Counted from the stretch's first letter, positions 36,053-46,766 are shown. The stretch: DNA of 64,000 bases from Methanosarcina vacuolata Z-761 (GCF_000969905.1 NZ_CP009520.1:558001-622000), one strand, 5' to 3'. Made by a program: numbers and translations. The notes: generated by a model not told the origin, from the letters alone.

Positions 36053-36250
36053 ATGGAAGAAAAACGGACAAAGAAACCCATGTGCTCGTCTCAAGTACAT
36101 CGGCTGAAACTTATTACGGATAAGCTTACTAATGGCTATGAAATCATCAAGACAGTATCTTTTCACCCAAATGTGCATTCTTTTAAAAATTTGTTTCTGC
36201 AGAGAATTCGGAAATATGAAAAGAATGGCATAAATTTTGAGCTGCTTTAA
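36053..36250 (+). CDS. Small hypothetical protein after the repeat block
   Basis: 65 codons from the ATG at 36053: MEEKRTKKPMCSSQVHRLKL, then ITDKLTNGYEIIKTVSFHPN and a basic C-terminus (FLQRIRKYEKNGINFELL). There is only a weak ribosome site (GGTG directly before). The sequence is basic and of normal complexity, so it may be a short real gene or the remnant of one. I do not recognise it. Confidence 0.4.
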   Translation: MEEKRTKKPMCSSQVHRLKLITDKLTNGYEIIKTVSFHPNVHSFKNLFLQRIRKYEKNGINFELL

Positions 36251-36415
36251 CTCGATATGGTTGAAACTATATGATACGGGTAACCTCCAATTTTCAGACA
36301 AAAAGGACTTTAAGAGAGTAAAAAAGAATTTCTCTTTAAATTCTCCCTTTGGTTCTTTTTATATATTTCTGTATTGCGTTCCTGTAATTACTGAAAATAT
36401 GAGGAGTTAAAAAGA

Positions 36416-36685
36416 ATGGTAGATAACAAATTTGAACATTCTAGACCTCTAGATCCCAATACTCTCAACTATCTAAGAATAAAAATGTTAGAACGAATCA
36501 GGCATGCAGTTGATGAAGGACTCGCAAATACTTCTGATTCTGATTTAACCGAAGTTATGATTGATCTCAAAACCTTGCTCAAAGATGTAGAAACCGAAAT
36601 GACTAATAGAGGCATGAAGTTAACAAAAATGAGTTCAAAACCTTCATCTGGGCCAGGCAAAATGCAGAAACCTATGCATCAATAA
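36416..36685 (+). CDS. Small hypothetical helical protein
   Basis: 89 residues with GGAG 8 bases before the ATG. The central part (LNYLRIKMLERIRHAVDEGL and EVMIDLKTLLKDVETEMTNRG) is predicted helical; the tail is rich in Lys, Met, Ser and Pro. I do not recognise a family. It is a single gene upstream of the riboflavin genes and separated from them by 270 bases. Confidence 0.6.
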   Translation: MVDNKFEHSRPLDPNTLNYLRIKMLERIRHAVDEGLANTSDSDLTEVMIDLKTLLKDVETEMTNRGMKLTKMSSKPSSGPGKMQKPMHQ

Positions 36686-36918
36686 AAACGATAAATCTGG
36701 TTTTTGTGTTAAAAAGAATAGAAAGTCAATTTGAATTTGTGTAGTTTTCGGGACACACTATTTTCCAAGTTTTTGATTTATTGCTATTAGTTGCCAGTGA
36801 AATTGATTGTAAACTTTGACAATTTCAGAAAATACTAAAAAGTTTCCTGGAAAGGCATCAGGTGGAATTTGCTATCAAAAGTTTTATTATAACGGAACGC
36901 ATTGTATAACATCTCATA

Positions 36919-36936
36919 ATTGAGATGCATCTCAAT
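36919..36936 (+). promoter_or_regulatory. 18-bp perfect palindrome, operator candidate of rbkR-ribB
   Basis: ATTGAGATGCATCTCAAT is a perfect inverted repeat located 20 bases before the likely GTG start of rbkR and about 30 bases after a TATA-like ATTATAAC (near 36884). Since RbkR proteins bind DNA and regulate riboflavin genes, autoregulation at this site is likely. Confidence 0.6.
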
Positions 36937-36955
36937 ATTAGGGTAGGTGCCGAAA

Positions 36956-37633
36956 GTGCCTGATATTGAATACCTTAAAAAACTCGCACTTATAGGAGCA
37001 ATAAATAAAATCATCAAGGTCTCATCAAGCGAGTTTCAAAAGCATACTGGGGCAAGCTCCAAAACCGCAGCAAGAAAGCTAAAGCAGCTGGAAGAAGATG
37101 GGCTGATCGAAAGGAAGATTGTTCCCGGTGGCCAGTTGATAAAAATGACAGAAAAAGGAATTGAAGTTCTTAAAAACGAATACGTTGATTACAGCAGGAT
37201 TTTTTCTCCAGAACTCGATGTTCTCGAACTTGAAGGAAACGTGCTCAAAGGCCTCGGTGAAGGCCAGTATTATGTAAATATACCCGGATACCGGAAGCAA
37301 TTTGAAGAAAAGTTGCATTTTGTACCTTTTCCCGGGACTCTGAACGTGCAGCTTTCAGAAAGCAGTTCTCCTCTTCGAAACCTTTTACGTGAAACGCCGG
37401 CTATCCGGGTCGAAGGTTTCAATGACGGAGAACGTACATTCGGAGGCGGAAACTGCTATCCAGTTGTCATTGGCGGTATAGAAGCTGCTGTAGTCGTTCC
37501 TGAAAGAACACACTACCCCTCGAATTTGATTGAAATCATCGCGCCTGTAAAGTTAAGAGACGCCCTGGAATTGAACGATGGGGACAGAGTTGTGGTAAAG
37601 TTAAAAAAACAGGGTACGGAGAACCAGAAATGA
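36956..37633 (+). CDS. rbkR: CTP-dependent riboflavin kinase fused to a winged-helix regulator (RbkR)
   Basis: 225 residues. The N-terminal about 80 residues form a winged-helix domain (FQKHTGASSKTAARKLKQLEEDGLIERK). The C-terminal domain is the archaeal riboflavin kinase: GEGQYYVNIPGYRKQFEEKL, FPGTLNVQL, GFNDGERTFGGGNCYPV and LRDALELNDGDRVVVKL. It makes FMN from riboflavin using CTP and, as known for RbkR, regulates riboflavin genes. Start: GTG at 36956 with AGGTG 6 bases before fits better than the GTG at 36947. It overlaps ribB by 4 bases (ATGA) and both form one operon behind the palindrome at 36919-36936. Confidence 0.93.
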   Translation: MPDIEYLKKLALIGAINKIIKVSSSEFQKHTGASSKTAARKLKQLEEDGLIERKIVPGGQLIKMTEKGIEVLKNEYVDYSRIFSPELDVLELEGNVLKGLGEGQYYVNIPGYRKQFEEKLHFVPFPGTLNVQLSESSSPLRNLLRETPAIRVEGFNDGERTFGGGNCYPVVIGGIEAAVVVPERTHYPSNLIEIIAPVKLRDALELNDGDRVVVKLKKQGTENQK

Positions 37634-38370
37634 ACAGAAGTATGGTTTACGAATGTCTTACGTACAGAAATGAGAATATCAACCGGGCGCTGGAAGCCCT
37701 GAGAGCCGGAAAAATGATCCAGATTTACGATTCGGACTCAAGGGAAGGAGAAACTGATCTTGTAATTCCTGCAAAAGCGGTCACTTTCAAAGACGTAAAA
37801 TGGATGCGAAAAGATGCAGGCGGCCTTATCTGTGTGGCTGTAGACCCTGTAGCATCAAAACAGCTCAGGTTGCCTTTTATGGCTGAACTCGTCAGGGAAG
37901 CCAGTAAAACCAGTGATGTGCTTGGGGAAGTTGTAGAGAAAGAAGGTGACCTTAAATACGATTCTCATTCTTCCTTTTCTCTCTGGGTCAATCACAGGGA
38001 GACCAGAACCGGGATTCCTGATAATGAAAGAGCTCTTACTATCCGGAAAATCGGGGAGATTACGGAAAAAAAGTTGTCCGGGGATGTAATTCATTTTGGA
38101 GAAGAATTTAGAACCCCTGGGCATGTTGCACTGCTGAGGGCTGCCGAAGGGCTTCTGGATGACCGCAAAGGCCAGACCGAACTTTCAGTTGCTCTTGCCC
38201 GTATGGCAGGCATTACCCCTGCAATGGTAGTTTGCGAGATGCTTGATGATAATAATGGTAAAGCTCTTTCCAAAGAAGACTCAAAAGAGTATGGTAAAGA
38301 ACACGGGTTGGTGTTTCTGGAAGGGCAGGAAATAGTCGAAGCCTATATGACATGGGCAGGCTCGGAATAA
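37630..38370 (+). CDS. ribB: 3,4-dihydroxy-2-butanone 4-phosphate synthase
   Basis: 246 residues. The N-terminal acidic loop YDSDSREGETDLV binds the metal and substrate, and RKDAGGLICVAVD, SFSLWVNHRETRTGIPDNERALTI and FRTPGHVALLRAAEGLLDDRKGQTELSVALARMAG are family signatures. It makes the four-carbon precursor of riboflavin from ribulose 5-phosphate. The start ATG overlaps the stop of rbkR, so expression is coupled. Confidence 0.96.
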   Translation: MNRSMVYECLTYRNENINRALEALRAGKMIQIYDSDSREGETDLVIPAKAVTFKDVKWMRKDAGGLICVAVDPVASKQLRLPFMAELVREASKTSDVLGEVVEKEGDLKYDSHSSFSLWVNHRETRTGIPDNERALTIRKIGEITEKKLSGDVIHFGEEFRTPGHVALLRAAEGLLDDRKGQTELSVALARMAGITPAMVVCEMLDDNNGKALSKEDSKEYGKEHGLVFLEGQEIVEAYMTWAGSE

Positions 38371-39876
38371 GAATTCTTGTATCTTTTTCAAATTAAATGG
38401 GTTTCCAACCTAACTTTTGCTTTTTTAGGTGCATATATGCTATTTCGTATATATGTAAGGTTAGATGATTGCGATTTACAAATTTTACCTTGAATCTGAT
38501 TGCCTAAGCTTAAACTATGTATAGGTATCAAGCGACAGTTATATGCCTAAAAATGCGGAACTAAGGTTTAAATCACAAAAAAAATATAATAATATTTTCC
38601 ATTTTTCCTTGTCACCTCTTTGAGTAAAAATAGAACTCGAAGCTTTAAAACAATCGCAGTCTTCACTGTACATCAATCCTTATGAAATTAAAGATAAAAT
38701 ATGTGCCAAAGCTTTTCGAATTTTGTATTCTATCATTGGCCACAATCTTTGTGATATACTCAGAGGTTGACGTCTTAAGATGTCGAATATTGATTTTAAT
38801 GAATTCCGGATTCTTCTTGTTAATTCAGATTTTCAATCAAGAAACGCAAAAATCCCTAGATTTTGGAACAGAGTCGCCTGAATTTGGATTTATAGTATAA
38901 ACTCGCATCACGCAACACATTGAACAGAACTTGAAACTGAAAGCGAAGTTTTTGGACAAGAATTAGAAATGTTTTAATATAAAAAATCCAAATATAGAGC
39001 GAATCAGTGATCATGGAATAAAAATAGCTGATTTCCCTCCTGAAGGATCTAACATATAATCGATACAACTGGTTCCTTTAATGGTTCTTATGAATAATGT
39101 GGAAATGATATAATTATCGACGGTGAACTAGGTCAAGATTAGATGGCGCTAATATTGAACTACATGGGTCAGGCACTTAATAAATTTTTATTATGCCTGC
39201 AGATTATTTATAATCTACATCCCGGTTTTCATGATTTTATAAACTCCGGTTCAATTTGTAATTAAAGAGCATGGTTATGTAGAAATCCTCTGAAATCAAG
39301 AATTTCCCATTGTTTAACCTGAATTACCTAATATACTTTTACATATTCATTTTCAGATCCAATGAAAGCTGATTTCGATAGGTTGTCTACAAAGCCAAAA
39401 ACGCAAAAACTACCTGGGTTTTGGAACTGAGTTTTAGAACAAGAAACCTGTATTCGGCAGATCAACATTAAATGTGGATATTTTTCAGGATAAGTATCTT
39501 CTTCAAACTGTATGGTAAAAGTAGGTCTCATATATGTACTGGAAGTTTAAAAATGTACTCAAGTTTAAAAATAAATTAAGACACTAATCCAACTTTCTAA
39601 ACATGTAATAAAATTATTCTGGATTTTTTGGTTATACCATATTCCCTTAAAATGAAGAGGATGATCAGGATAGCGCTTTTCAAACGCCCTATTAATTTGC
39701 CCGGTATTTAACATGTGTTAACATATGGCCAGGCGTCATCATAAAAAACATCAGGCCATTTTTACAGCAATTTAGTATGGGATATAATGCAAGTCCCCAC
39801 AAAAACGCCATAAGTGAAAATATTTGAAAAAACAATTTATCTGCCGAATGTAGGACGAAACATAAGGAGTAAGACA
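38371..39876. other. 1.5-kb gap; right part is duplicated upstream of the second surface gene
   Basis: No supported gene. An open frame at 38682-38900 has no convincing composition or ribosome site. From about 38930 to 39876 the sequence has a diverged copy at about 43256-44382 (shared stretches include GGACAAGAATTAGAAA, ATATAGAGCGAATCAGT and AATGAAGAGGAT). A palindrome at 39708-39721 lies about 156 bases before the surface gene start. Confidence 0.65.
39708..39721 (+). promoter_or_regulatory. Near-palindrome TTAACATGTGTTAA upstream of surface gene 1
   Basis: The copy upstream of the second gene (44214-44227) is a perfect palindrome TTAACACGTGTTAA. Conservation of the two half sites in both copies suggests a regulator binding site. 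Confidence 0.4.
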
Positions 39877-42689
39877 ATGAAAATGGACAAAAAATTCTGT
39901 TCAGTAGCTTTAGCTTCAACGGCCATTGTTTTATTTTTAATTTTAATGTTATCTACTACATCGACCGCTACTGCACAAAATACTTCAAGCACGGCTAAAT
40001 ACGCTTACATCACGAATAGCGGCAGCACCACTGTCTCTGTAATTGACATCACAACAAACAAAGTTACATCCACAATAAATGTAGGACAATATCCCTACGG
40101 GGTTGCAGTTAACCCCGATGGAACAAAAGTGTATGTGTCGAAAGAAAAAAGTGGAACTATTTCCGTAATTGACACTGCAAAAAATAAGGTTACAGCCACA
40201 GTGAGGGTAGGAAAAAACCCCTGGGGAGTTGCAGTTAATCCGACGGGAACAAAGGTATATGTGGCAAACGAAGGTAGTAAGACAGTCTCTGTAATTGATA
40301 CTGCTAGCAACAAGGTTACAGCTACAGTGTATGTAGGAAATTATCCTTGTGGAATTGCAGTTAACCCGGCAGGAACAAAGGTATATGTGGCGAATTCCCT
40401 TGATAACACTGTTTCTGTAATTGACACATCAACAAACAAGGCTATAGCCACAATAAAAGTAGGAAACCTCCCTACCGGAGTTGCAGTTAATCCGGCGGGA
40501 ACAAGGGTATATGTGACGAATGAGTACGATGTTTCTGTAATTGACACATCAAAAAATAAGGTTGCAGCAAGAGTAAAAGTGGGAAAGTACCCATGGGGAG
40601 TTGCGGTAAACCCGGCTGGAACAAAGGTATATGTGACAAACTATGGAGATGGTACTTTTTCTGTGATTAATACGGCCACAAACAAGGTTACAGCCACAGT
40701 GACGGTGGGAAGTTATCCATTAGGGATTGCTTTCAGTCCGGACGGGACTAAGGCATATGTGGCAAAAGAAACAAGCGGAGCTGTCTCTGTAATTAACACA
40801 GCCACAAACAAGGTTACAGCTACAGTGAGGGTGGGAAAAGACCCTGCTGCATTCGGGCAGTTTATAGGTTCTGTTTCTGTGCAAAATCCAGTAGTTCCTG
40901 ATGCAGATTTCATTGGTTCTCCAGTCTCAGGAAGTTCCCCATTAAAAGTGCAGTTTACCGACAAGAGTACAGGTTCCCCGACTGATTGGAAATGGAACTT
41001 CGGAGATGGATCGGATCTGGTAACTGAATATAATCCAACACATACATACTCAAAACCCGGAACGTATACTGTGAAAGAGACCGTGAGTAATGCAGCAGGT
41101 AAGGATACGGAAATAAAAACGGATTATATAACCGTGACAGAAGCTTCACAAACTCCTGATGCAGATTTCGTTGGTTCTCCAGTCTCAGGAAGTTCCCCAT
41201 TAAAAGTGCAGTTTACTGACAAGAGTACAGGGTCCCCAACTTATTGGAAATGGAACTTTGGAGATGGATCGGATCTGGTAACTGAATATAATCCAACACA
41301 TACATACTCAAAACCCGGAACGTATACTGTGAAAGAGACCGTGAGTAATGCAGCAGGTAAGGATACGGAAATAAAAACAGATTATATAACCGTGACAGAA
41401 ACTTCGCAAACTCCTGATGCAGATTTCGTTGGTTCTCCAGTCTCAGGAAGTTCCCCATAAAAGTGCAGTTTACCGACAAGAGTACAGGTTCCCCAACTTA
41501 TTGGAAATGGAACTTTGGAGATGGATCGGATCTGGTAACTGAATATAATCCAACACATACATACTCAAAACCCGGAACGTATACTGTGAAAGAGACCGTG
41601 AGTAATGCGGCAGGTAAGGATACGGAAATAAAAACAGATTATATAACCGTGACAGAAACTTCGCAAACTCCTGATGCAGATTTCGTTGGCTCTCCAGTCT
41701 CAGGAAGTTCCCCATTAAAAGTGCAGTTTACCGACAAGAGTACAGGTTCCCCAACTTATTGGAAATGGAACTTTGGAGATGGATCGGATCTGGTAACTGA
41801 ATATAATCCAACACATACATACTCAAAACCCGGAACGTATACTGTGAAAGAGACCGTGAGTAATGCAGCAGGTAAGGATACGGAAATAAAAACAGATTAT
41901 ATAACCGTGACAGAAACTTCGCAAACTCCTGATGCAGATTTCGTTGGTTCTCCAGTCTCAGGAAGTTCACCATTAAACGTGCAGTTTACTGACAAGAGTA
42001 CAGGGTCACCGACTTATTGGAAATGGAACTTCGGAGATGGATCGGATCTGGTGACTGAATATAATCCAACACATACATACTCAAAACCCGGAACGTATAC
42101 TGTGAAAGAGACCGTGAGTAATGCAGCAGGTAAGGATACGGAAATAAAAACGGATTATATAACCGTGACAGAAGCTTCACAAACTCCTGATGCAGATTTC
42201 GTTGGTTCTCCAGTCTCAGGAAGTTCACCATTAAACGTGCAGTTTACTGACAAGAGTACAGGGTCACCGACTTATTGGAAATGGAACTTCGGAGATGGAT
42301 CGGATCTGGTGACTGAATATAATCCAACACATACATACTCAAAACCCGGAACGTATACTGTGAAGGAGACCGTGAGTAATGCAGCAGGCAGGGATACGGA
42401 AATAAAAACGGATTATATAACCGTGACAGAAGCTTCACAAGCTCCTGTTGCAGATTTCTGGGGCTGGCCACTCTCAGGAAATGCTCCACTAAAGGTAACA
42501 TTTACTGAGACCAGTACCGGCTCCCCAACCTCATGGAAATGGGATTTCGGAGATGGTAAATCTTCAACAGAAAAGAGTCCAACACATACATATTCATCTG
42601 CAGGAACTTACACGGTTAAACTCACAGCAACAAATGAAGCAGGAAGTAGTACAAAATCAAAATGGAAATATATAAAAGTGTCAGAGTGA
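39877..42689 (+). pseudogene. YVTN beta-propeller / PKD surface protein with one-base frameshift
   Basis: Start at the ATG at 39877 (GGAG 8 bases before), giving MKMDKKFCSVALAS and a signal peptide ending near TATAQN. Residues about 35-330 are seven or eight YVTN/NHL-type beta-propeller repeats (VSVIDTATNKVTATVxVG). They are followed by six almost identical 86-residue PKD domains (258 bp each) and a seventh diverged one. In the third PKD copy CCCCATAAAAG stands where the other copies have CCCCATTAAAAG, so one T is missing at 41457-41459 and a TAA stop follows after 528 codons. Coding then continues in the new frame to 42689. Either the gene is truncated to propeller plus two PKD domains, or it is an inactivated copy, or the missing T is a sequencing error. 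PKD domains are known in methanosarcinal S-layer-associated proteins. Confidence 0.88.
40900..42445. repeat. 258-bp tandem repeat, six copies, encoding PKD domains
   Basis: The copies differ from each other by only a few bases, much less than expected for old protein repeats, so they have been homogenised by recombination or duplicated recently. Confidence 0.95.
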
Positions 42690-42789
42690 CTTCAACTTTG
42701 AAAACGGTTGTAAACCTTCTGGGATTCTTCAGTTTCAGGTAAAGATGCAAAAGGCAGTAATACAAAAGTTATTTGTGAATGTCATAGTA

Positions 42790-42945
42790 CATAAAATATG
42801 AAATCGCAAAACCAGTTGCTGCATCTTCTGCATCTCCGACTTCAGGAAAAACTCCTGCAACTGTTGTATTTATTGATACGAGTTTGAAAACCCACACTAA
42901 ATGAAAATGGAGTTTTGGAGACGAAATAATTTTGGGACAAAACAA
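42790..42945 (+). pseudogene. PKD-domain remnant downstream of surface gene 1
   Basis: The sequence reads SASPTSGKTPATVVFIDTSL with matches to PKD starts elsewhere in the window, then the expected TKWKWSFGDE is interrupted by TGA in place of TGG. Upstream pieces (AGKDAKGSNTKV-like at about 42740) also resemble the end of a PKD unit. The gene once extended further or another paralogue stood here. Confidence 0.55.
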
Positions 42946-43956
42946 ATTTTGTCTCCTCTTATTCTGTTTTTAGAGTTAACATCAGTTATTCTGAGTTCCA
43001 TGTACCTCGGTATATTTTTGAGTGATTAAACTTAACTTTCTGAATTAGGTTGAGATTAAAGACTGACTAAATCTAAATTTTTAGTTTGTTTTCTAAATTT
43101 AAACTGGATTCTTTTGAACATTGTGGGATTCAAGTTAAAATCATTGATTTTGTTGAGCATGTGCCCACCTTTGATTCAATAAGTTTGTTCAGTTGTTACA
43201 AAAATCGCCTTATTTTTGAGAGGGGGGCGAAATGTAAAATAAAACAGAAATTGTAACCAAAAAGAAAGTTTATGGACAAGAATTAGAAACACTTTAATAT
43301 AAAAAATCTAAATATAGAGCGAATCAGTAATCGTGGAAGAAAAATAGATAATCTACCGCCTGAAGTATCTAATATATAATCGATATAACAAGATCCCTAT
43401 AATGGTTCGTATAGACAATGTGGAAACGATATAATTACCGACAGTGGATCAGTTCAAGATAAATGACGCTAAAATTTAACTACACGGATAAGGTGCTTAA
43501 TAAATTTTGTTATTAAACCTGCAGATTATTTATAGCTACATCCCGATTTTCATGATTTTATAAACTCCGGTTCAATCTGTAATTAAAAAATCTGGTTATG
43601 TAGAAATCCTCATGGGCTTTTGGCAGATGCATAATTTATAAAAAATTTTATATCAACATTAAAGTTTTTCGTGAGAAATCATCGGAAAGAAAGAATTACC
43701 AATTGTTTAAACTGAACTACCTGATATACTTTTACACATTCATTTTCAGATCCAATTAAAGCTGATTTAGATAGGTTTTCTACAAATCCAAAAACGAAAA
43801 AAATACCTGGATTTTGGAACTGAGTTTTAGAAAAAAACCTGTATTCGGCAGATAGACATTAAAATTTGGATATTTTTCAGGATAAGTATCCTCTTCAAAC
43901 TGTACGGGAAAAAGTAGGTTTCATATCTTTGTTGAGAGTTGAAAAGTTTTCTCATG

Positions 43957-44090
43957 TCTAAAAAAGTATTGACTAAAAAAGTATTAAGACTAAAAAAGTA
44001 TTAAGACTAAAAAAGTATTAAGACTAAAAAAGTATTAAGACTAAAAAAGTATTAAGACTAAAAAAGTATTAAGACTAAAAAAGTATTAAA
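43957..44090. repeat. 17-bp tandem repeat, about eight copies
   Basis: The unit ACTAAAAAAGTATTAAG runs head to tail in the duplicated leader of surface gene 2. The corresponding place upstream of surface gene 1 has no such array, so it expanded after the duplication. Confidence 0.92.
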
Positions 44091-44213
44091 AGATCAGTTT
44101 AACTTCCAAAATATGTGATAAAATTATTTTAAGTTTTTTCGTTAAAATATTTTCCCTTGAAATGAAGAGGATGCCAGGATAGCGCTGTTCAACACCTATT
44201 AATTTGCCCTCAT

Positions 44214-44227
44214 TTAACACGTGTTAA
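44214..44227 (+). promoter_or_regulatory. Perfect palindrome TTAACACGTGTTAA upstream of surface gene 2
   Basis: 14-bp inverted repeat about 156 bases before the start codon, matched by a one-mismatch copy at the same distance upstream of surface gene 1. Confidence 0.45.
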
Positions 44228-44382
44228 CATATGTCCAAGCATCATATAAACAGAAGCAGCAGACAGGTTACAAATAAGGAATATAGGACTCATCTAAGTT
44301 CCCACAAAAACGCTATCAGTAAAAATATTTGAAACAACAATTTACCTGCTGGATGTAGGACGAAATATAACGGAGTAAGACA

Positions 44383-46659
44383 ATGAAAGTGAACAAAAAA
44401 TTGTGTTCAGTAGCTTTAGTTTCAACAGCCATTGTTTTATTTTTAATTTTGATATTCTCTACTACATCGGCAGCTACTGCACAAAATACTTCAAGTACGG
44501 CTAAATACGCCTACATTACTAATAGCGGCAGCACCACTGTCTCTGTAATTGACATCACAACAAACAAAGTTACAGCCACAATAAATGTAGGAAAATCTCC
44601 CTACGGGGTTGCAGTCAACCCCGCTGGAACAAAAGTGTATGTGTCGAAAGAAAAAAGTGGAACTATTTCCGTAATTGACACTGCAAAAAATGAGGTTACA
44701 GCCACAGTGAAGGTAGGAAAAAACCCCTGGGGAGTTGCAGTTAATCCGACGGGAACAAAGGTATATGTGGCAAACGAAGGTAGTAAGACAGTCTCTGTAA
44801 TTGATACTGCTAGCAACAAGGTTACAGCTACAGTGTATGTAGGAAATTATCCTTGTGGAATTGCAGTTAACCCGGCAGGAACAAAGGTATATGTGGCGAA
44901 TTCCCTTGATAACACTGTTTCTGTAATTGACACATCAACAAACAAGGCTATAGCCACAATAAAAGTAGGAAATCTCCCTACCGGAGTTGCAGTTAATCCG
45001 GCGGGAACAAGGGTATATGTGACGAATGAGTACGATGTTTCTGTAATTGACACATCAAAAAATAAGGTTACAGCAAGAGTAAAAGTAGGAAAGTACCCAT
45101 GGGGAGTTGCGGTAAACCCGGCTGGAACAAAGGTATATGTGACAAACTATGGAGATGGTACTTTTTCTGTGATTAATACGGCCACAAACAAGGTTACAGC
45201 CACAGTGCATGTAGGAAGTTCCCCCTTAGGGATTGCTTTCAGTCCGGACGGGACTAAGGCATATGTGGCAAAAGAAACAAGTGGTGTCGTCTCCGTAATT
45301 AACACAGCCACAAACAGGGTTACAGCTACAGTGAGGGTCAAAAAAGATCCCGTTGCATTCGGGCAGTTTATAGGTTCTGTCGAAGCACAAAACCCAAAGA
45401 CTCCAGTTGCTGTATTTTATGCATCTCCAAAATTAGGAAAAGCGCCTTTAAGCGTTAAATTTACTGACAAAAGTACCGGCTCCCCAACTAAATGGAAATG
45501 GAATTTTGGAGACGGAACGTCGTCAACAACCAGAAGTCCAACTCATGAGTATTCTAAAGCTGGAAAATATACTGTTAAACTTACAGTAACAAATGCTGCA
45601 GGCAGTAACACCGCAACAAAATCAAAATATATCATAGTGATAGTAAAACCGACTGCTGTATTTTATGCATCTCCAAAAGTAGGAAACGCACCTTTAAGCG
45701 TTAAATTTACTGACAAAAGTACCGGCTCCCCAACTAAATGGAAATGGGATTTTGGAGACGGAACGTCGTCAACAACCAGAAGTCCAACTCATGAGTATTC
45801 TAAAGCTGGAAAATATACTGTTAAACTTACAGTAACAAATATCGCAGGCAGTAACACCGCAACAAAATCAAAATATATCATAGTAAAAGCTACTTCGAAA
45901 GCTCCTGTTGCAGATTTCGTGGGGTTGCCACTCTCAGGAAAAGCTCCACTAAAGGTAACATTTACTGACAAAAGTACAGGTTCCCCAACTAAATGGAAAT
46001 GGGATTTTGGAGATGGTAAATCTTCAACAGAACAGAGTCCAACACACACATATTCATCTGCAGGAACTTATACTGTTAAACTTACAGCAACAAATGCAGC
46101 AGGAAGTAATACAAAAACAAAATCAAAATATATCACAGTAACAGCTACTTCACAGGCTCCTGTTGCAGATTTCTGGGGCTGGCCACTCTCAGGAAATGCT
46201 CCACTAAAGGTAACATTTACTGAGACCAGTACCGGCTCCCCAACTTCCTGGAAATGGGATTTTGGAGATGGTACCTCTTCAACAGAACAGAGTCCAACAC
46301 ACACATATTCATCTGCAGGAACTTATACTGTTAAACTTACAGCAACAAATGCAGCAGGAAGTAGTACAAAAACAAAATGGAATTATGTAAAAGTGTCTGG
46401 TGCTTCACAAGTTCCTGTTGCAGATTTCTGGGGCTGGCCACTCTCAGGAGAAGCTCCACTAAAGGTAACATTTACTGAGACCAGTACGGGCTCCCCAACT
46501 TCCTGGAAATGGGATTTTGGTGATGGTACATCTTCAACAGAACAGAGTCCAACACACACATATTCATCTGCAGGAACTTATACTGTTAAACTTACAGCAA
46601 CAAATGCAGCAGGAAGTAGTACAAAATCAAAATGGAATTATGTAAAAGTGGCAAGGTGA
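44383..46659 (+). CDS. Secreted YVTN beta-propeller and PKD surface protein
   Basis: 758 residues, intact paralogue of the gene at 39877. A signal peptide (MKVNKKLCSVALVSTAIVLF and onward) is followed by YVTN beta-propeller repeats (about 35-330) that are nearly identical to those of the first copy. Five PKD domains follow (starting near residues 345, 428, 508, 590 and 675), with the typical FGDG and YTVKLT(A/V)TN motifs. No C-terminal membrane anchor is seen. These proteins are probably part of the cell envelope or mediate adhesion, as inferred from the domain types. The PKD set differs from gene 1, which has the homogenised 86-residue type. The start ATG has a GGAG 9 bases before. Confidence 0.9.
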   Translation: MKVNKKLCSVALVSTAIVLFLILIFSTTSAATAQNTSSTAKYAYITNSGSTTVSVIDITTNKVTATINVGKSPYGVAVNPAGTKVYVSKEKSGTISVIDTAKNEVTATVKVGKNPWGVAVNPTGTKVYVANEGSKTVSVIDTASNKVTATVYVGNYPCGIAVNPAGTKVYVANSLDNTVSVIDTSTNKAIATIKVGNLPTGVAVNPAGTRVYVTNEYDVSVIDTSKNKVTARVKVGKYPWGVAVNPAGTKVYVTNYGDGTFSVINTATNKVTATVHVGSSPLGIAFSPDGTKAYVAKETSGVVSVINTATNRVTATVRVKKDPVAFGQFIGSVEAQNPKTPVAVFYASPKLGKAPLSVKFTDKSTGSPTKWKWNFGDGTSSTTRSPTHEYSKAGKYTVKLTVTNAAGSNTATKSKYIIVIVKPTAVFYASPKVGNAPLSVKFTDKSTGSPTKWKWDFGDGTSSTTRSPTHEYSKAGKYTVKLTVTNIAGSNTATKSKYIIVKATSKAPVADFVGLPLSGKAPLKVTFTDKSTGSPTKWKWDFGDGKSSTEQSPTHTYSSAGTYTVKLTATNAAGSNTKTKSKYITVTATSQAPVADFWGWPLSGNAPLKVTFTETSTGSPTSWKWDFGDGTSSTEQSPTHTYSSAGTYTVKLTATNAAGSSTKTKWNYVKVSGASQVPVADFWGWPLSGEAPLKVTFTETSTGSPTSWKWDFGDGTSSTEQSPTHTYSSAGTYTVKLTATNAAGSSTKSKWNYVKVAR

Positions 46660-46766
46660 CAAAGGGCTAAACGTGCTATAAAACTCAATTTTACTGGTTT
46701 AATAGCAGGTTCATCCAGCTCTGAAAAGTTAGCCACTTAGAAAAACGAATAAAAAATGAATATAGA

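Larger units (their letters stand above)
42690..44382. other. 1.7-kb gap with PKD remnant, duplicated leader and 17-bp repeats
   Basis: 42790-42945 encodes broken PKD pieces (SGKTPATVVFIDTSLKT, then a stop, then KWSFGDE-like), a relic of a further repeat unit. 43256-44382 is the second copy of the upstream region of surface gene 1. A 17-bp tandem repeat lies at 43957-44090. No intact gene is supported. Confidence 0.65.

Noticed and set aside
38682-38900. 72-codon plus-strand frame
   Set aside because: No ribosome site or recognisable features; it overlaps non-coding DNA that also occurs in diverged form elsewhere.
40900-42445. Series of minus-strand open frames of about 81-88 codons every 258 bases
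   Set aside because: They are the antisense of the PKD repeats and have no ribosome sites.
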